A stretch of 32,520 nt of DNA, from assembly GCA_021604825.1 (NCBI GenBank), contig BQJS01000026.1, forward strand, positions 1 through 32,520. Direction: 5' to 3'. The translations under genes were made by a program, and so were the position numbers. Shown in pieces: positions 16,841-25,336 of this stretch. The notes beneath the pieces are model-generated. The model saw nothing but the letters and a program-made list of their open reading frames with translations. It did no database searches and was not told the DNA's origin. The stretch comes from Phycisphaerae bacterium. GTDB taxonomy: Bacteria > Planctomycetota > Phycisphaerae > UBA1845. Position 1 is the stretch's first letter. Every line of letters starts with the position of its first letter.

Positions 16841-17007
16841 TCTGGACCCCTGCCTGCGGCTGTGCAAAGGCGGCGATGTATGGAGGAAGCAGCAATGAGT
16901 TCAGTGACTCGAATCGATTGCTAAGTGGACCGAATTCTTGCCTGCCTCTTGGGCGGATTCGAGTGGCGTTTTCGGCCCACCGCTCATTCAGACGTACTTG
17001 ACGAAAC

Positions 17008-17036
17008 GGGTGTCGGGGTGACACATACCGACACCC
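17008..17036 (+). repeat. Perfect 9-bp hairpin in the element leader
   Basis: gggtgtcgg and ccgacaccc form a perfect stem around an 11-base loop, with no U run after it. The equivalent at 4500-4540 has decayed (two weakened pairs). It could be a regulatory RNA structure or a protein site of the element. Confidence 0.5.
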
Positions 17037-17154
17037 TTTAACTCTTTACGAGTGCAAGGATTACGACACCCCACCGACACGCCAAACCGACGAATCCGCC
17101 GCTCACTTATCTCCTACTCCCCAAATGCCGTCCCCGCTAAATGCTAAACCCTGA

Positions 17155-17187
17155 AAGATCAGCTACTTACGGCTGGCCTTTCTTTTT
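17155..17187 (+). terminator. Decayed terminator hairpin, copy of 4654-4686
   Basis: The same position in the repeat reads aagatcagct / ggctggcctt with loop acttac and trailing tcttttt. One mismatch and two wobbles weaken the stem, which may still terminate weakly on the plus strand. Confidence 0.45.
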
Positions 17188-17240
17188 GCTCACAGAGCGA
17201 GCGAGGGGCTAAGAGCGTATAGGGAGCGCTTGCGTGCTTC

Positions 17241-17964
17241 AGGAGTTGGTGGAATTTCATTGGCACTCGGCGAAGAAATGGCAAATCATCAGACGATTGC
17301 ACCAACTCTCGGCAGCTTTCATTTAGCCAAAGTGGGCCTGACTTTTCCAGTCCCGTCATTCGCCGTACCATGTAATCAAGACCGCACGGCTCCGTCGAAC
17401 ATGCGCGGTCGACTAAGCGTCGATTGCAAGGTCGATCTTGCCGACATGGTGATATCGTCGCGACGTACCCATGGCACGTTCGTACCGTTCACGATTCTGT
17501 GCGGTAATCAACTTAGACGTGAACCAATACCTCAACGCCGACCATTGGGCCTCTGTCAAAAGCAACTTCAGAGGGCCACGGACATCTTAGACCCACACTC
17601 CCGTACCTTCAAATAGGGGATCAACCGCTCACAATTCCCCCACCTCCGACCGCCCCGATTTCACACATACTTGCCCATTCTTCCGCGATGAGGATCGCCG
17701 CAAAACACTTACGCAGATGTGATTATTTGACTTAGGTAAAACACTGGACCTGGCTCATGACCGAAGGGTGGTGTTCGGTGGCATGCTCAAAGGAATTCGC
17801 AACGAAGCTGTTGCGACACGAACACCTAGTGCGCCAGAAAACGCAAATGACTGCGACCGGCCTACGACGGTTTTACAGTAGCCCATTACTCGACCACAGT
17901 CAGTAACCTGCCCCAACCCAAGAATCTAGCCGCTCCAAGTCGGGCATCCAATTGCGCTGCGTGT
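17241..17964. other. Intergenic region with possible gene relic
   Basis: No full gene is visible. A minus-strand frame at 17413-17586 (58 codons between stops) has a natural-looking composition, with LKLLLTEAQWSALRYWFTSK and RERYERAMGTSRRYHHVG. It has no clear start and matches no family I recognise, so it may be a relic. A short frame from GTG 17234 to 17326 follows AGGGAG at 17221, at the same offset as the frame after copy 2. The part from 17600 to 17964 shows nothing. Confidence 0.35.
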
Positions 17965-20253
17965 TTATCCCAAATCCAACGCCATAATCTTCTTACGGTC
18001 TCGTATGAAGAGACGCTTGCCCACCAATGTCGGTACCGTCCACGTTCGACCGTCAGAAACTTGCGTCTTTGAAATGATATTCAGTTCAGTCGGCGACACC
18101 TTGGCTAGGAATAGTGTCCCGCTCTCGTTGAGGATGAGCATCTTACCATCGGCATAGATACTTGAGGCTTTGCCGACGTCGCGATTTCTCCATGCCAATT
18201 CACCGGATTCGATATCAACCGCGGCGTAAAATACGGGTCCGAAATCACCGCTGGCTCCATACACGAAGTTACCCACGCGGACCGCATTGCCGTGGTGAAT
18301 CTTCATCTTGCGATTGTGCCACTTTTCGATTGCGGTTGGCTTTTCGTCATCGGTTGTCAGTTGAATACCCCGGCTGCCCATGCCGTAGGCGGACGAGATG
18401 AACAGCCATCCGTCTTCACCCCATACCGGCGTCGAAATGTTTGCGCCCCATTCGGTCGCGTGTTCAATGCGCCAATTGACGTTCCCGTTGGTTGGGTTGA
18501 TCCCGGCAACTTCGCCAGCCGAAAACAACACCAGCTGATCGACGCCGTCCCTCTCAACCACGAAAATCGAAGCATGCGTCGGACCAAAATCCTGATACTT
18601 CCAGGCGATACTCCCGTCGTTCTGGTTGAACGCGACGATAGCCTGCCCTTTCCCACCGATGGGCAGAATGATTTTATCCTGATAAGCCAAAGCACTCGCA
18701 CCGTATCCGTACATCATGTTCGAGGCACCCAGTTCCTCAATCAGGTCATGCTTCCAAATGACCTCACCCGAGTTCTTGTCGAGGCAATGCAAGTGCACCA
18801 TGGAGCCCACGGTATACAAACGATCTCCGACAATCAGCGGGGTCGAATGCGGGCCACGCCCGAAACTAACGTCGGTCCCGTCGGTGTAAGGCGCCTTGTA
18901 CTTGTGTTCCCAAATGGTATTGCCCGTCTCCGGATCGAGCGCCACGACGATTTCGTCGGTCTTGTTTTTGTCTTCATCTACCGGTCGATACATCGTGTAC
19001 AACCGTTTACTGTCGGAAACGATTCCTGAGTAACCATCCCCCAATTCGCGGCTCCAACTTTTCTTCGGGCCACCTTCAGGCCAGCTTTCAGCCAGCCCAC
19101 TCGAAACGGATTTGAAATCACCATGCGGACCACCCCACTGCGGCCAGGATGAATCATCACCAATCGGATTTGACCGCATCGTCGTGGATACGTCGACTTT
19201 CTTGGCATTGGCGAATCGACTACGTCGTTGTGCATCCGCTTCTTCGGCCTTGCGGCGTTTCTCCGTAGCAATTCGCGCGTTCGCTTCTTTTTCGGCACGA
19301 CGCTCTGCGATCGTCCTGACAACATACTTCCGATCAATTTCGCGCGACGTGCTTACGCCTGGACCGTTTTCGCCCTGCCCTAGGGTCCCAGCATAAGCAA
19401 CTTCCACATGGTCCTCGCGACGAACCAATTCGCCGCGGTCAATGTCGATGCTCGCAGTCCCGGAAAGCGTTGCCTTTTCGAATTTGATGTTTGAAATCGG
19501 CATCATGCCTTCGGATTCAAACTTGCCGTCTGCACCCGAAATTGTTCCCGCAAATTCGATTTCAGCCAGCTTGTGACCGTCTTTTTCGACGACAGATTTG
19601 AGTACGTATGTGCAATCGAATTGAAAATCTTTCAACTCTGCAGCGTCTTCAGCATAAGGGGCCGTCCAGGATTCCCCTACTTTGACTCTCTTTCCTGGAA
19701 AGATGCTCAGTGCCTGATTGTGCCATTGGGCCTTGTAGCGATCGGCTGTATATTTTGGTTTTTCAAATCCCCAGAACATATTCTCAGTAGCGCGTTCGTC
19801 AATCTTCTTGACCAGCGATTCCATCCCGGTACATGCAACCACGTTGTTCTTTGCGTTCAGATCGATCTGCAGCGCCATTCCGACCTGAGGATCGAGAATC
19901 TGCTCCCATTGAACGGACTGTTCTTCGTCAGGAATGTCAGAATCGAAGAACGACGGGCCCATGTTGCTGTCAAATGTCATGGCCGTACGGTCAATTGTCA
20001 TCGCAATCTTGGCACCGTCGCCAGTGGCAGAGACGTTTGTTATTGTCCCGCTCTTGATCGTGAGCGTCATGTCGAAGTCACCCATCGGTGACTTGCTGGA
20101 CGCTTTGATCTTTGTATCCAATTCAACATAGCTTGAGCGATCTGGCGCAAACTTGGCCGTCAAATCAACTTCTGTCTCGGCAAAGGCCTCCGTGCACAGC
20201 CCGCAAAAGGCAATTGAACAAACGAACGCGCGGCGCAACATTGCGTCAACCAT
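17965..20253 (-). CDS. Exported DUF6263-like plus PQQ-like beta-propeller protein
   Basis: The ATG at 20253 has AAGGGG about eight bases upstream and opens a signal peptide (RRAFVCSIAFCGLCTEAFAE), giving 762 residues. Residues about 27-320 form a beta-rich domain of the kind seen in planctomycete DUF6263 proteins. A charged coiled-coil linker follows (AERRAEKEANARIATEKR, about 318-345). Residues about 370-762 form a PQQ-like quinoprotein propeller with blades such as VVALDPETGNTIWEHKYKAP, LHCLDKNSGEVIWKHDLIEE, GINPTNGNVNWRIEHA and AAVDIESGELAWRN. These WxxD-type blades serve scaffolding in BamB-like proteins. No PQQ dehydrogenase active site is evident, so a binding or assembly role in the periplasm is likelier than catalysis. 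It appears monocistronic. A longer frame begins at 20331 but lacks a signal sequence at its start. Confidence 0.8.
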   Translation of the reverse strand: MVDAMLRRAFVCSIAFCGLCTEAFAETEVDLTAKFAPDRSSYVELDTKIKASSKSPMGDFDMTLTIKSGTITNVSATGDGAKIAMTIDRTAMTFDSNMGPSFFDSDIPDEEQSVQWEQILDPQVGMALQIDLNAKNNVVACTGMESLVKKIDERATENMFWGFEKPKYTADRYKAQWHNQALSIFPGKRVKVGESWTAPYAEDAAELKDFQFDCTYVLKSVVEKDGHKLAEIEFAGTISGADGKFESEGMMPISNIKFEKATLSGTASIDIDRGELVRREDHVEVAYAGTLGQGENGPGVSTSREIDRKYVVRTIAERRAEKEANARIATEKRRKAEEADAQRRSRFANAKKVDVSTTMRSNPIGDDSSWPQWGGPHGDFKSVSSGLAESWPEGGPKKSWSRELGDGYSGIVSDSKRLYTMYRPVDEDKNKTDEIVVALDPETGNTIWEHKYKAPYTDGTDVSFGRGPHSTPLIVGDRLYTVGSMVHLHCLDKNSGEVIWKHDLIEELGASNMMYGYGASALAYQDKIILPIGGKGQAIVAFNQNDGSIAWKYQDFGPTHASIFVVERDGVDQLVLFSAGEVAGINPTNGNVNWRIEHATEWGANISTPVWGEDGWLFISSAYGMGSRGIQLTTDDEKPTAIEKWHNRKMKIHHGNAVRVGNFVYGASGDFGPVFYAAVDIESGELAWRNRDVGKASSIYADGKMLILNESGTLFLAKVSPTELNIISKTQVSDGRTWTVPTLVGKRLFIRDRKKIMALDLG

Positions 20254-20947
20254 CTTGCATACCCCTTTCTGGAGAATCTGACCCGGTTCCGTCACGTCCG
20301 AGATCGTATGTCGATTCTCCATACGTCTCAAGTTTCAGAATAATTGCCCCAGAAATAGATTCGCCCAAAATATCGGTTCGACGATTCATGGGGCGTGCAA
20401 AGGATCCGCCGACGCAAAACGTAACCCGTCATTCTTTGACAAAAATGCCTATTGGCTGACAAGTTTTCGTCGAGCATTCGATTGAAACGCACTCTACCGT
20501 TCACCCCCAAAACAACGCCAACCCCGACTTTGCCTCTATCGCGAGTTGGTTGTTTCTGTGCGGCTAGACGACGTATTCGAATTCTTTTGAACCGCTCACA
20601 AACTCGATCGCATCACGCCGAATTTCCCTAAGTTGCACGTACTGAAGCCTGCCCCCATTGACATGCACGTGGGCGCACGCAAAGACCTAATCGATGATGA
20701 TACGGTTCAGTACTGCACAACGGCCTTGGACTGCGCGTGGCCTGATAGCGTACTCAGGCGAGCACGAGCAGCTGCTGCTTCAAACGACCGCAATTGTCTT
20801 GAACCTAGGGTTCCCTTCAAGTAGCATTAATTTATGCATCTTGCCCGAAAGGCCTGGGACCAACAGCCGATTATCACCAACAACTAGAATGCGGCTTGGA
20901 TTCTCGCGCGGCTGACCGTATGGATCCCCAAGGGCTCGCGAAGGACC
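20254..20947. other. Intergenic region between divergent genes
   Basis: About 690 bases separate the propeller gene from the LtaS-like gene. The plus-strand frame 20694-20915 (reading SGEHEQLLLQTTAIVLNLGF in its middle) looks weakly protein-like, but it has no ribosome site and no recognisable family. No tRNA, clear promoter or terminator was seen. Confidence 0.4.
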
Positions 20948-22582
20948 ATGACCGATACTGAGCTAACATCTACAGCTCCTTCAGACACCGAACTGGAAAG
21001 CCTCGAATCAACTGTCGATGGCTTTTCTTTGCGGCAGCTTCTTGCTCCACTGATTCTCGCCATCTTCTGGGCCATTGCCGTATTTGTCATTCAGGAACTG
21101 ACCTCCGGAGCAAATTATCCCATGCCACTTCATCGGGCTTTGGGGTGTCGTGTTGTTCGCCTCTCGCTGGATATTCTGGCTTGTGGGACAATCACGTTTC
21201 TGGTCGTGGGCTGGCCAAGGTACGTCGCGATCCTGAGTTGGGCAACGGCGACTTCTGCCATACTCATCTACAGCGACTACTATGGCAGAGCGTTGTCATG
21301 GACCACAATCACCAATCAGTTCATAGAAGGCTTGGCGATGGGGCCGTATGTGGTCGAACTGATTCGCTGGCAATCTTTCACGTTGGTCCTTATGGCGACT
21401 TCTGTGCTCCTACTTTTGGCCGCGAGGGCCAATCGGCGCATGCTGGCGATACGGCTACGCGGAAAAATATTCACGGCATTTTTGGCGTGTTGGATCCTGG
21501 TGGCGATCGCCTCAACACAACTCATCGACCGGGTTGCAAAACTCAAGACCTTCGGCAGTGTTGATCGATTAACGATGACACACGGTTACGCGCTCACTTG
21601 GCTCGCCGAATGGTGGTACCTTGATGGCACGTCTCTATTGCTTCGTGCGAAGGAGGCCTCGCTTACCAAGCAGGACAGGCTCACACCGCTCGAATTTCCG
21701 GTACCGTTGGGGGACAACCTCGCGATCGTCCAAATCGAGAGCCTGGATTACGACGTGGTGCACTACCGCGTCGATGGAGAGTTGGTGATGCCGTTTCTCG
21801 CTGACCTAACAACACGGTCGATGAGTTATCGCATCTCTGCAATTCACGAATCGGGCTCATGCGACGCTGACTTCGTGATGTTAATGAATCTATACCCGGC
21901 TGGTGACGCTCCCCCCTACAGCGTCCCCGGGTTCGATTGGCACCCTTCACTTGCCGTTCGCGTTCAAGCAAGCGGATTCGAATCAACCTACATTCACGGC
22001 AACGACAGCAGCTTCTTCAATCGAGGAGTTGGTGTGGGCAAGATGGGCTTTCACCAAACGCTGTTTCGTGAACAATTGGAGGCTCAATACAATCGAGTGT
22101 CCAAACACTGGGGCATTTCAGATCAGGATGTTTTTGACACGTCGCGCGAGTTATTCCTAGCCTCTTCAAATCGCGCGATGCATTTCATTATCACGTTGAC
22201 CAGTCATTCACCATTTCACTATTTAGCCCCGAAAGACCGCGAACTGTTCCCCGCTCCAACGAGCCTGAGGGAACAATACTTGAATTCCATGCGTTACGTC
22301 GATACGCAGCTCAGGAACTATATTCAAGCACTGCCCGACGATTTGGTCGTAGTGCTGTATGGAGATCACGCGTCACGCGTGGACTACGGACAGCACGCAC
22401 GAGAAGCCAAGAACGAATCTGTACCGTTCTTGATCCATAAAATTGGGCATAATCTCGCTAGACTTCAAAAAACACGTGACATCGACATAGCCATGTCGGG
22501 CGAGTTGACCACACTGGACGCAGCCGGTTACGTTTGGTCGCTCTTTCCTGAACCTGAGGTGAAAGGTGCGACCGGAATGTAA
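20948..22582 (+). CDS. LtaS-like membrane phosphotransferase/sulfatase-fold protein
   Basis: This 544-residue protein has five hydrophobic segments in the first 190 residues and a C-terminal alkaline-phosphatase/sulfatase-fold domain of the lipoteichoic acid synthase group. Metal and catalytic positions can be placed: E264 in VQIESLD, S304 in ESGSCDADF where LtaS has its threonine nucleophile (TSDSEF), H350 in IHGNDSSFFNR, SDQDVFD, TLTSHSPFH, and D474-H475 in YGDHAS. Family members transfer phosphoglycerol or phosphoethanolamine from lipids to glycans or proteins on the outer face of the membrane. Lipoteichoic acid itself is unlikely in a planctomycete, so an envelope glycan or an exosortase-processed surface protein is a better guess for the acceptor. 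It lies 86 bases upstream of the exosortase gene on the same strand. AAGGA sits only two bases from the ATG, so the start is uncertain. Confidence 0.8.
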   Translation: MTDTELTSTAPSDTELESLESTVDGFSLRQLLAPLILAIFWAIAVFVIQELTSGANYPMPLHRALGCRVVRLSLDILACGTITFLVVGWPRYVAILSWATATSAILIYSDYYGRALSWTTITNQFIEGLAMGPYVVELIRWQSFTLVLMATSVLLLLAARANRRMLAIRLRGKIFTAFLACWILVAIASTQLIDRVAKLKTFGSVDRLTMTHGYALTWLAEWWYLDGTSLLLRAKEASLTKQDRLTPLEFPVPLGDNLAIVQIESLDYDVVHYRVDGELVMPFLADLTTRSMSYRISAIHESGSCDADFVMLMNLYPAGDAPPYSVPGFDWHPSLAVRVQASGFESTYIHGNDSSFFNRGVGVGKMGFHQTLFREQLEAQYNRVSKHWGISDQDVFDTSRELFLASSNRAMHFIITLTSHSPFHYLAPKDRELFPAPTSLREQYLNSMRYVDTQLRNYIQALPDDLVVVLYGDHASRVDYGQHAREAKNESVPFLIHKIGHNLARLQKTRDIDIAMSGELTTLDAAGYVWSLFPEPEVKGATGM

Positions 22583-22668
22583 ATGCAATCGTCACTACTT
22601 CATCAGCGAAACGAGCGCGCTCGTGTCAATTGCCTTCACGTTACAGCCTTATCAGCACCTGCGGCAAC

Positions 22669-23721
22669 ATGAGTTTGCGCCATTGTATTAAAGACGCTCC
22701 GTGCCGATTAGGCTCTGCCCTGGGCACGGACTCAAAACGCCTATTGGAACAACGACCAAGGAAGCCTCCACTGAATGACCGTGAACCCATCTCGTCTGGA
22801 TCAGATCTGCTTGCGCCTGGTGTGACGCCTCGATTCACCGGCGTCAAGCTGATGATTCTATTCGCACTGACAGCATGGGCCTTCTGGCCCGAACTGCGGT
22901 CCGCTGCGAGAGTATGCCTAAGAGAGAGCGATTGGTCACATGGCCTCATCGCCCCTCTGGCAATTGGTATTCTTGTGTATCGTCGTCGATGCGATTTGAG
23001 GACGAGCTTAACTCGAGGTTCCGCCTTGGGGGTAATCGGACTGATGATGGGGATAGGACTCTTTGCGGTCACAAGTTGGCCCTTTGATTACGCCTACCTG
23101 CGAAGTATCTCTGTCATTCCTGTTGTCGCTGGCGTGATTCTTGCAATGTGCGGATGGCGTGTGCTCAGGCTCAGTCTTCCAATGCTCCTATTGCTTTTGT
23201 TGAGCATACCCGTAGGGGCGCGAGCTTTCTCTTCGTTAACAACTCGCATGGAAGGCTACACTCTCTCGGCAACCCGATTCTTGCTCAACCAATTGCCTGG
23301 CGTTACTACGGTCCTCGACGGTCCAACTCTCATTTTCATAAGCGACGACTTCAAAGGCACAATTGCCTTGGGCGAGACCCGTTGCGCAGCGTCTCTGCTG
23401 GTAACGTACGTTTTCGTGGGTGTATTCGTGGTGTTCATTCGGATTCGCCCTTCATGGCAAGTTGCGGCGTTGGCGCTTGCAGCAATCCCGATTTCATTGT
23501 TGTGCAATCTCGTCAGACTCGTGTGCCAAGGGATTTTGACCGTCTACATATCCCACGATGCGGTAAACCCCAGCATCCGGACTACTTCAGCGGTTATCTC
23601 GTTGACCATCGCGTATCTTTGCTTTGCTCTGACTTGCTGGTTGCTTTCCTGGATTTTCGAGGGATCCGACGATGGCCTGGCCGACGACACTTCAGAATCA
23701 CTGCAGATTGCAACGGAGTAA
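22669..23721 (+). CDS. Exosortase/archaeosortase family protein with eroded active-site motifs
   Basis: The protein (350 residues from ATG 22669; a TTG at 22630 is also possible) has about eight membrane helices and the exosortase outline: SDWSHGLIAPLAIGILVYRRR in the N-terminal part, PVGARAFSSLTTRMEG before the active site, cysteine C239 in ETRCAASLLVTYV, and arginine R283 in IPISLLCNLVRL. Exosortases cleave PEP-CTERM-like tails at the outer membrane face using Cys, Arg and His. Here the usual CSG is CAA, and at the usual position of the catalytic His (FHDxxG) the sequence reads SIRTTSAVI, with the nearest histidine (H296) eight residues earlier. Activity is therefore uncertain. The stop overlaps an ATG (TAATG), and the EpsI-like gene starts five bases on, so the two are surely co-transcribed. 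Confidence 0.78.
   Translation: MSLRHCIKDAPCRLGSALGTDSKRLLEQRPRKPPLNDREPISSGSDLLAPGVTPRFTGVKLMILFALTAWAFWPELRSAARVCLRESDWSHGLIAPLAIGILVYRRRCDLRTSLTRGSALGVIGLMMGIGLFAVTSWPFDYAYLRSISVIPVVAGVILAMCGWRVLRLSLPMLLLLLLSIPVGARAFSSLTTRMEGYTLSATRFLLNQLPGVTTVLDGPTLIFISDDFKGTIALGETRCAASLLVTYVFVGVFVVFIRIRPSWQVAALALAAIPISLLCNLVRLVCQGILTVYISHDAVNPSIRTTSAVISLTIAYLCFALTCWLLSWIFEGSDDGLADDTSESLQIATE
23715..23718 (+). promoter_or_regulatory. Ribosome binding site for the EpsI-like gene
   Basis: GGAG overlaps the end of the exosortase gene and stands seven bases before GTG 23726. The nearer ATG at 23721 is in another frame that ends after 24 codons. Confidence 0.65.
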
Positions 23722-23725
23722 TGTC

Positions 23726-24454
23726 GTGCAACATGATCGCCAATCGCTCACCCAATCGTGCCTGGCGCCGAGATTCCTCGTATGCTTCGTACTGATTTTA
23801 TTCGCAGCCCTGGGCATGCGGCCGATAATGAGGTCGCTGGCTTCACACTTCGCGAAGGAATCGATAGCGCTCCGACGACCTTTGATTGAATTCGACTATT
23901 CGACGCTCAAGTCCTTTAGGCCGTCACCGGCCCAAACCCGACCAAATTTTCCACTGGAAGCGTTGGGGACGAAACAATACCTTTGGACCGACCTGAAGAT
24001 GGAACGCCCCGAATCTGGTGTACGAAACATCTGGTTCTTCGTTTCGTACTACAGCAATCCGCGTGATAAGGTCCCGCACACTCCAGAAGTATGCTATCGC
24101 CAAGGGGGAGCAATCATAAACTCGTCTAGTACAATTCTAATTTCAATTCCAAATCTGAATTCGGGTGCTGAGGAAATCGAGGCGCGCGTGTTGAATCTCG
24201 AACAGGACGGCCATCGCGGCGTTCTGACTTACTTTTTCTGCGCAAACGGCGAGTTTTACACCGATCGCGAGCAGGTGCGATGGAGCATGGGCAACCTCAG
24301 CAGCCACTATGCTTTTTTCGCCAAGATAGAAGTTGTGGTCTGGCTCGATGATGACAGCTCAGCCGGTTTACCAGTATGCCGCAAGCTCCTCACCGAAGCG
24401 CTACCAGTGCTTGTCGGCGAGCACTTCCCTTCCGCCGACGACCTCAGTCGATGA
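23726..24454 (+). CDS. EpsI-like exosortase-associated protein
   Basis: GTG 23726 lies seven bases after GGAG (23715-23718) and directly follows the exosortase stop, giving 242 residues. A membrane anchor (about 13-30, PRFLVCFVLILFAALGMRPI) is followed by an extracytoplasmic domain with the EpsI-type signature WFFVSYYSN...VPHTPEVCYRQGGAII at about 95-130, where the His-Thr-Pro-Glu-x-Cys stretch is characteristic. EpsI-domain proteins accompany exosortases and are sometimes fused to them; their biochemical role is not settled. The longer frame from ATG 23672 lies inside the exosortase gene and is less likely. The 3' end overlaps the convergent gene at 24444 by 11 bases. Confidence 0.75.
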   Translation: MQHDRQSLTQSCLAPRFLVCFVLILFAALGMRPIMRSLASHFAKESIALRRPLIEFDYSTLKSFRPSPAQTRPNFPLEALGTKQYLWTDLKMERPESGVRNIWFFVSYYSNPRDKVPHTPEVCYRQGGAIINSSSTILISIPNLNSGAEEIEARVLNLEQDGHRGVLTYFFCANGEFYTDREQVRWSMGNLSSHYAFFAKIEVVVWLDDDSSAGLPVCRKLLTEALPVLVGEHFPSADDLSR

Positions 24455-24947
24455 ATTGTTGTGATTGGCGACTTCTTACCGCATATCCAAGTAGACTATG
24501 AAGCAGCACGATCGCCCCGATGACACTCGCCACAAGAAAGACGTGACCGCGCGGCTCGAGCATCGGACCCCATACTCCCTTCAAGTGGACTGACTCATCC
24601 CCCGACCTTTTAAAGCGATTGTGGATGTGGCCGAGCACCAACCCTGCTGTACCCACCCTGAAACTAAATTTACAAGCCTCGCCGCGTCGAATCGCCCACC
24701 GATTGCTATTTGTCCAAGCGCGAAACACGCCACCCTTGTCTTCCCAATCCCAGCCCTCTGGAACTTGGAAGTAATAGCCATTGGCGTGCCCCAACTCGAT
24801 TTCGGTGATCGGCTGGCGACCGAGATTCTTCACGCGGTAGTTGTACATATGCCCCTGAACTCGTGTCCGAACGCGCACGCCATTTTCTTCGACGACAGAT
24901 GCCCCTGGCTGCACGGCCCCTAAAATAAATAGCACGACCCAATTCAT
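24444..24947 (-). CDS. Secreted protein with C-terminal membrane tail, unrecognised
   Basis: From ATG 24947 the protein has 167 residues: a signal peptide (MNWVVLFILGAVQPGAS), a compact beta-rich region of about 100 residues (YNYRVKNLGRQPITEIELGH, VPEGWDWEDKGGVFRAW, EACKFSFRVG), then a single hydrophobic helix near the end (HVFLVASVIGAIVLLHSLLG) and a short basic tail YAVRSRQSQQFID. This layout (motif-like LEPRG, helix, Arg-rich end) resembles the C-terminal sorting signals that exosortases act on, though it is not a classic PEP-CTERM. It is convergent with and overlaps the EpsI-like gene by 11 bases. It could be a substrate or accessory of the exosortase, or simply a one-helix membrane protein. 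A start 22 codons upstream (25013) is possible. Confidence 0.6.
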   Translation of the reverse strand: MNWVVLFILGAVQPGASVVEENGVRVRTRVQGHMYNYRVKNLGRQPITEIELGHANGYYFQVPEGWDWEDKGGVFRAWTNSNRWAIRRGEACKFSFRVGTAGLVLGHIHNRFKRSGDESVHLKGVWGPMLEPRGHVFLVASVIGAIVLLHSLLGYAVRSRQSQQFID

Positions 24948-25064
24948 GTCATTAGCATACCGCGCCAAGATAAACAATCCAATCGACTTGGACCAGAGGC
25001 AGAGCTTCGCCAAATGGCGATCATCCCTGAATTTCTTGCGAGCTTCATTTTAATAAAACCGGTT

Positions 25065-25321
25065 TCATAACTTCCTCAGCGTGATCCTAAGGCAAGCGAC
25101 TTGTACACACGCAAGGTACATACTGGGATAACGCTCATTTCGCACAATCAGACGATGGAAGTTCTGCAGCGAGGCGAAAGTTCTCTCCACGATCCAACGG
25201 CATTCGTACCTTCAAAGCGACCGGCCACCCCGCATCGCGTTCTTCTTGCGATTCGACGGATGCGTACAAACCAACTCGATTCCGCGATGCTTCAAACGCC
25301 AGCGAAGCCGTTCTACACAAC
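25065..25321 (-). pseudogene. IS5-type transposase C-terminal fragment with nonsense codon
   Basis: One minus-strand frame reads VERLRWRLKHRGIELVCTHP, SNRKKNAMRGGRSL, a TGA (25212-25214), then RYECRWIVERTFASLQNFHR, LIVRNERYPSMYLACVQVAC, LRITLRKL and stop. This is the end of an IS5-family DDE transposase: RGIELxxPHxxNR, then RWxVERTFAWLxNFRRL and the YER motif. The conserved glutamate of the DDE triad is the E in VERT. Where relatives have L-R-R-Y, this copy has L-stop-R-Y, a single CGA-to-TGA change. The 5' two-thirds of the transposase is absent. The fragment abuts the stop of the kinase gene (25337) by about 16 bases. The bases from 24948 to 25064 show nothing else. Confidence 0.8.
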
Positions 25322-25336
25322 TGGCTGGATTCTCGT

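Larger units (their letters stand above)
16678..17240 (-). mobile_element. Most complete copy of the interspersed element (leader plus ORF start)
   Basis: This copy joins both parts seen separately elsewhere: 16678-16870 matches 46-262, and 16858-17240 matches 4363-4735. On the minus strand it therefore runs from an outer end near 17240 (agcgctccctata), through a conserved leader of roughly 400 bases, into a transposase/integrase-like ORF start. It is cut off about 35-45 codons into that ORF, so no copy here is functional. Within the leader are a 9-bp perfect hairpin at 17008-17036 and an outward terminator-like hairpin. The element family is not one I can name; the integrase resemblance rests on RDARxRFLLAQVDVL. 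Confidence 0.6.
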
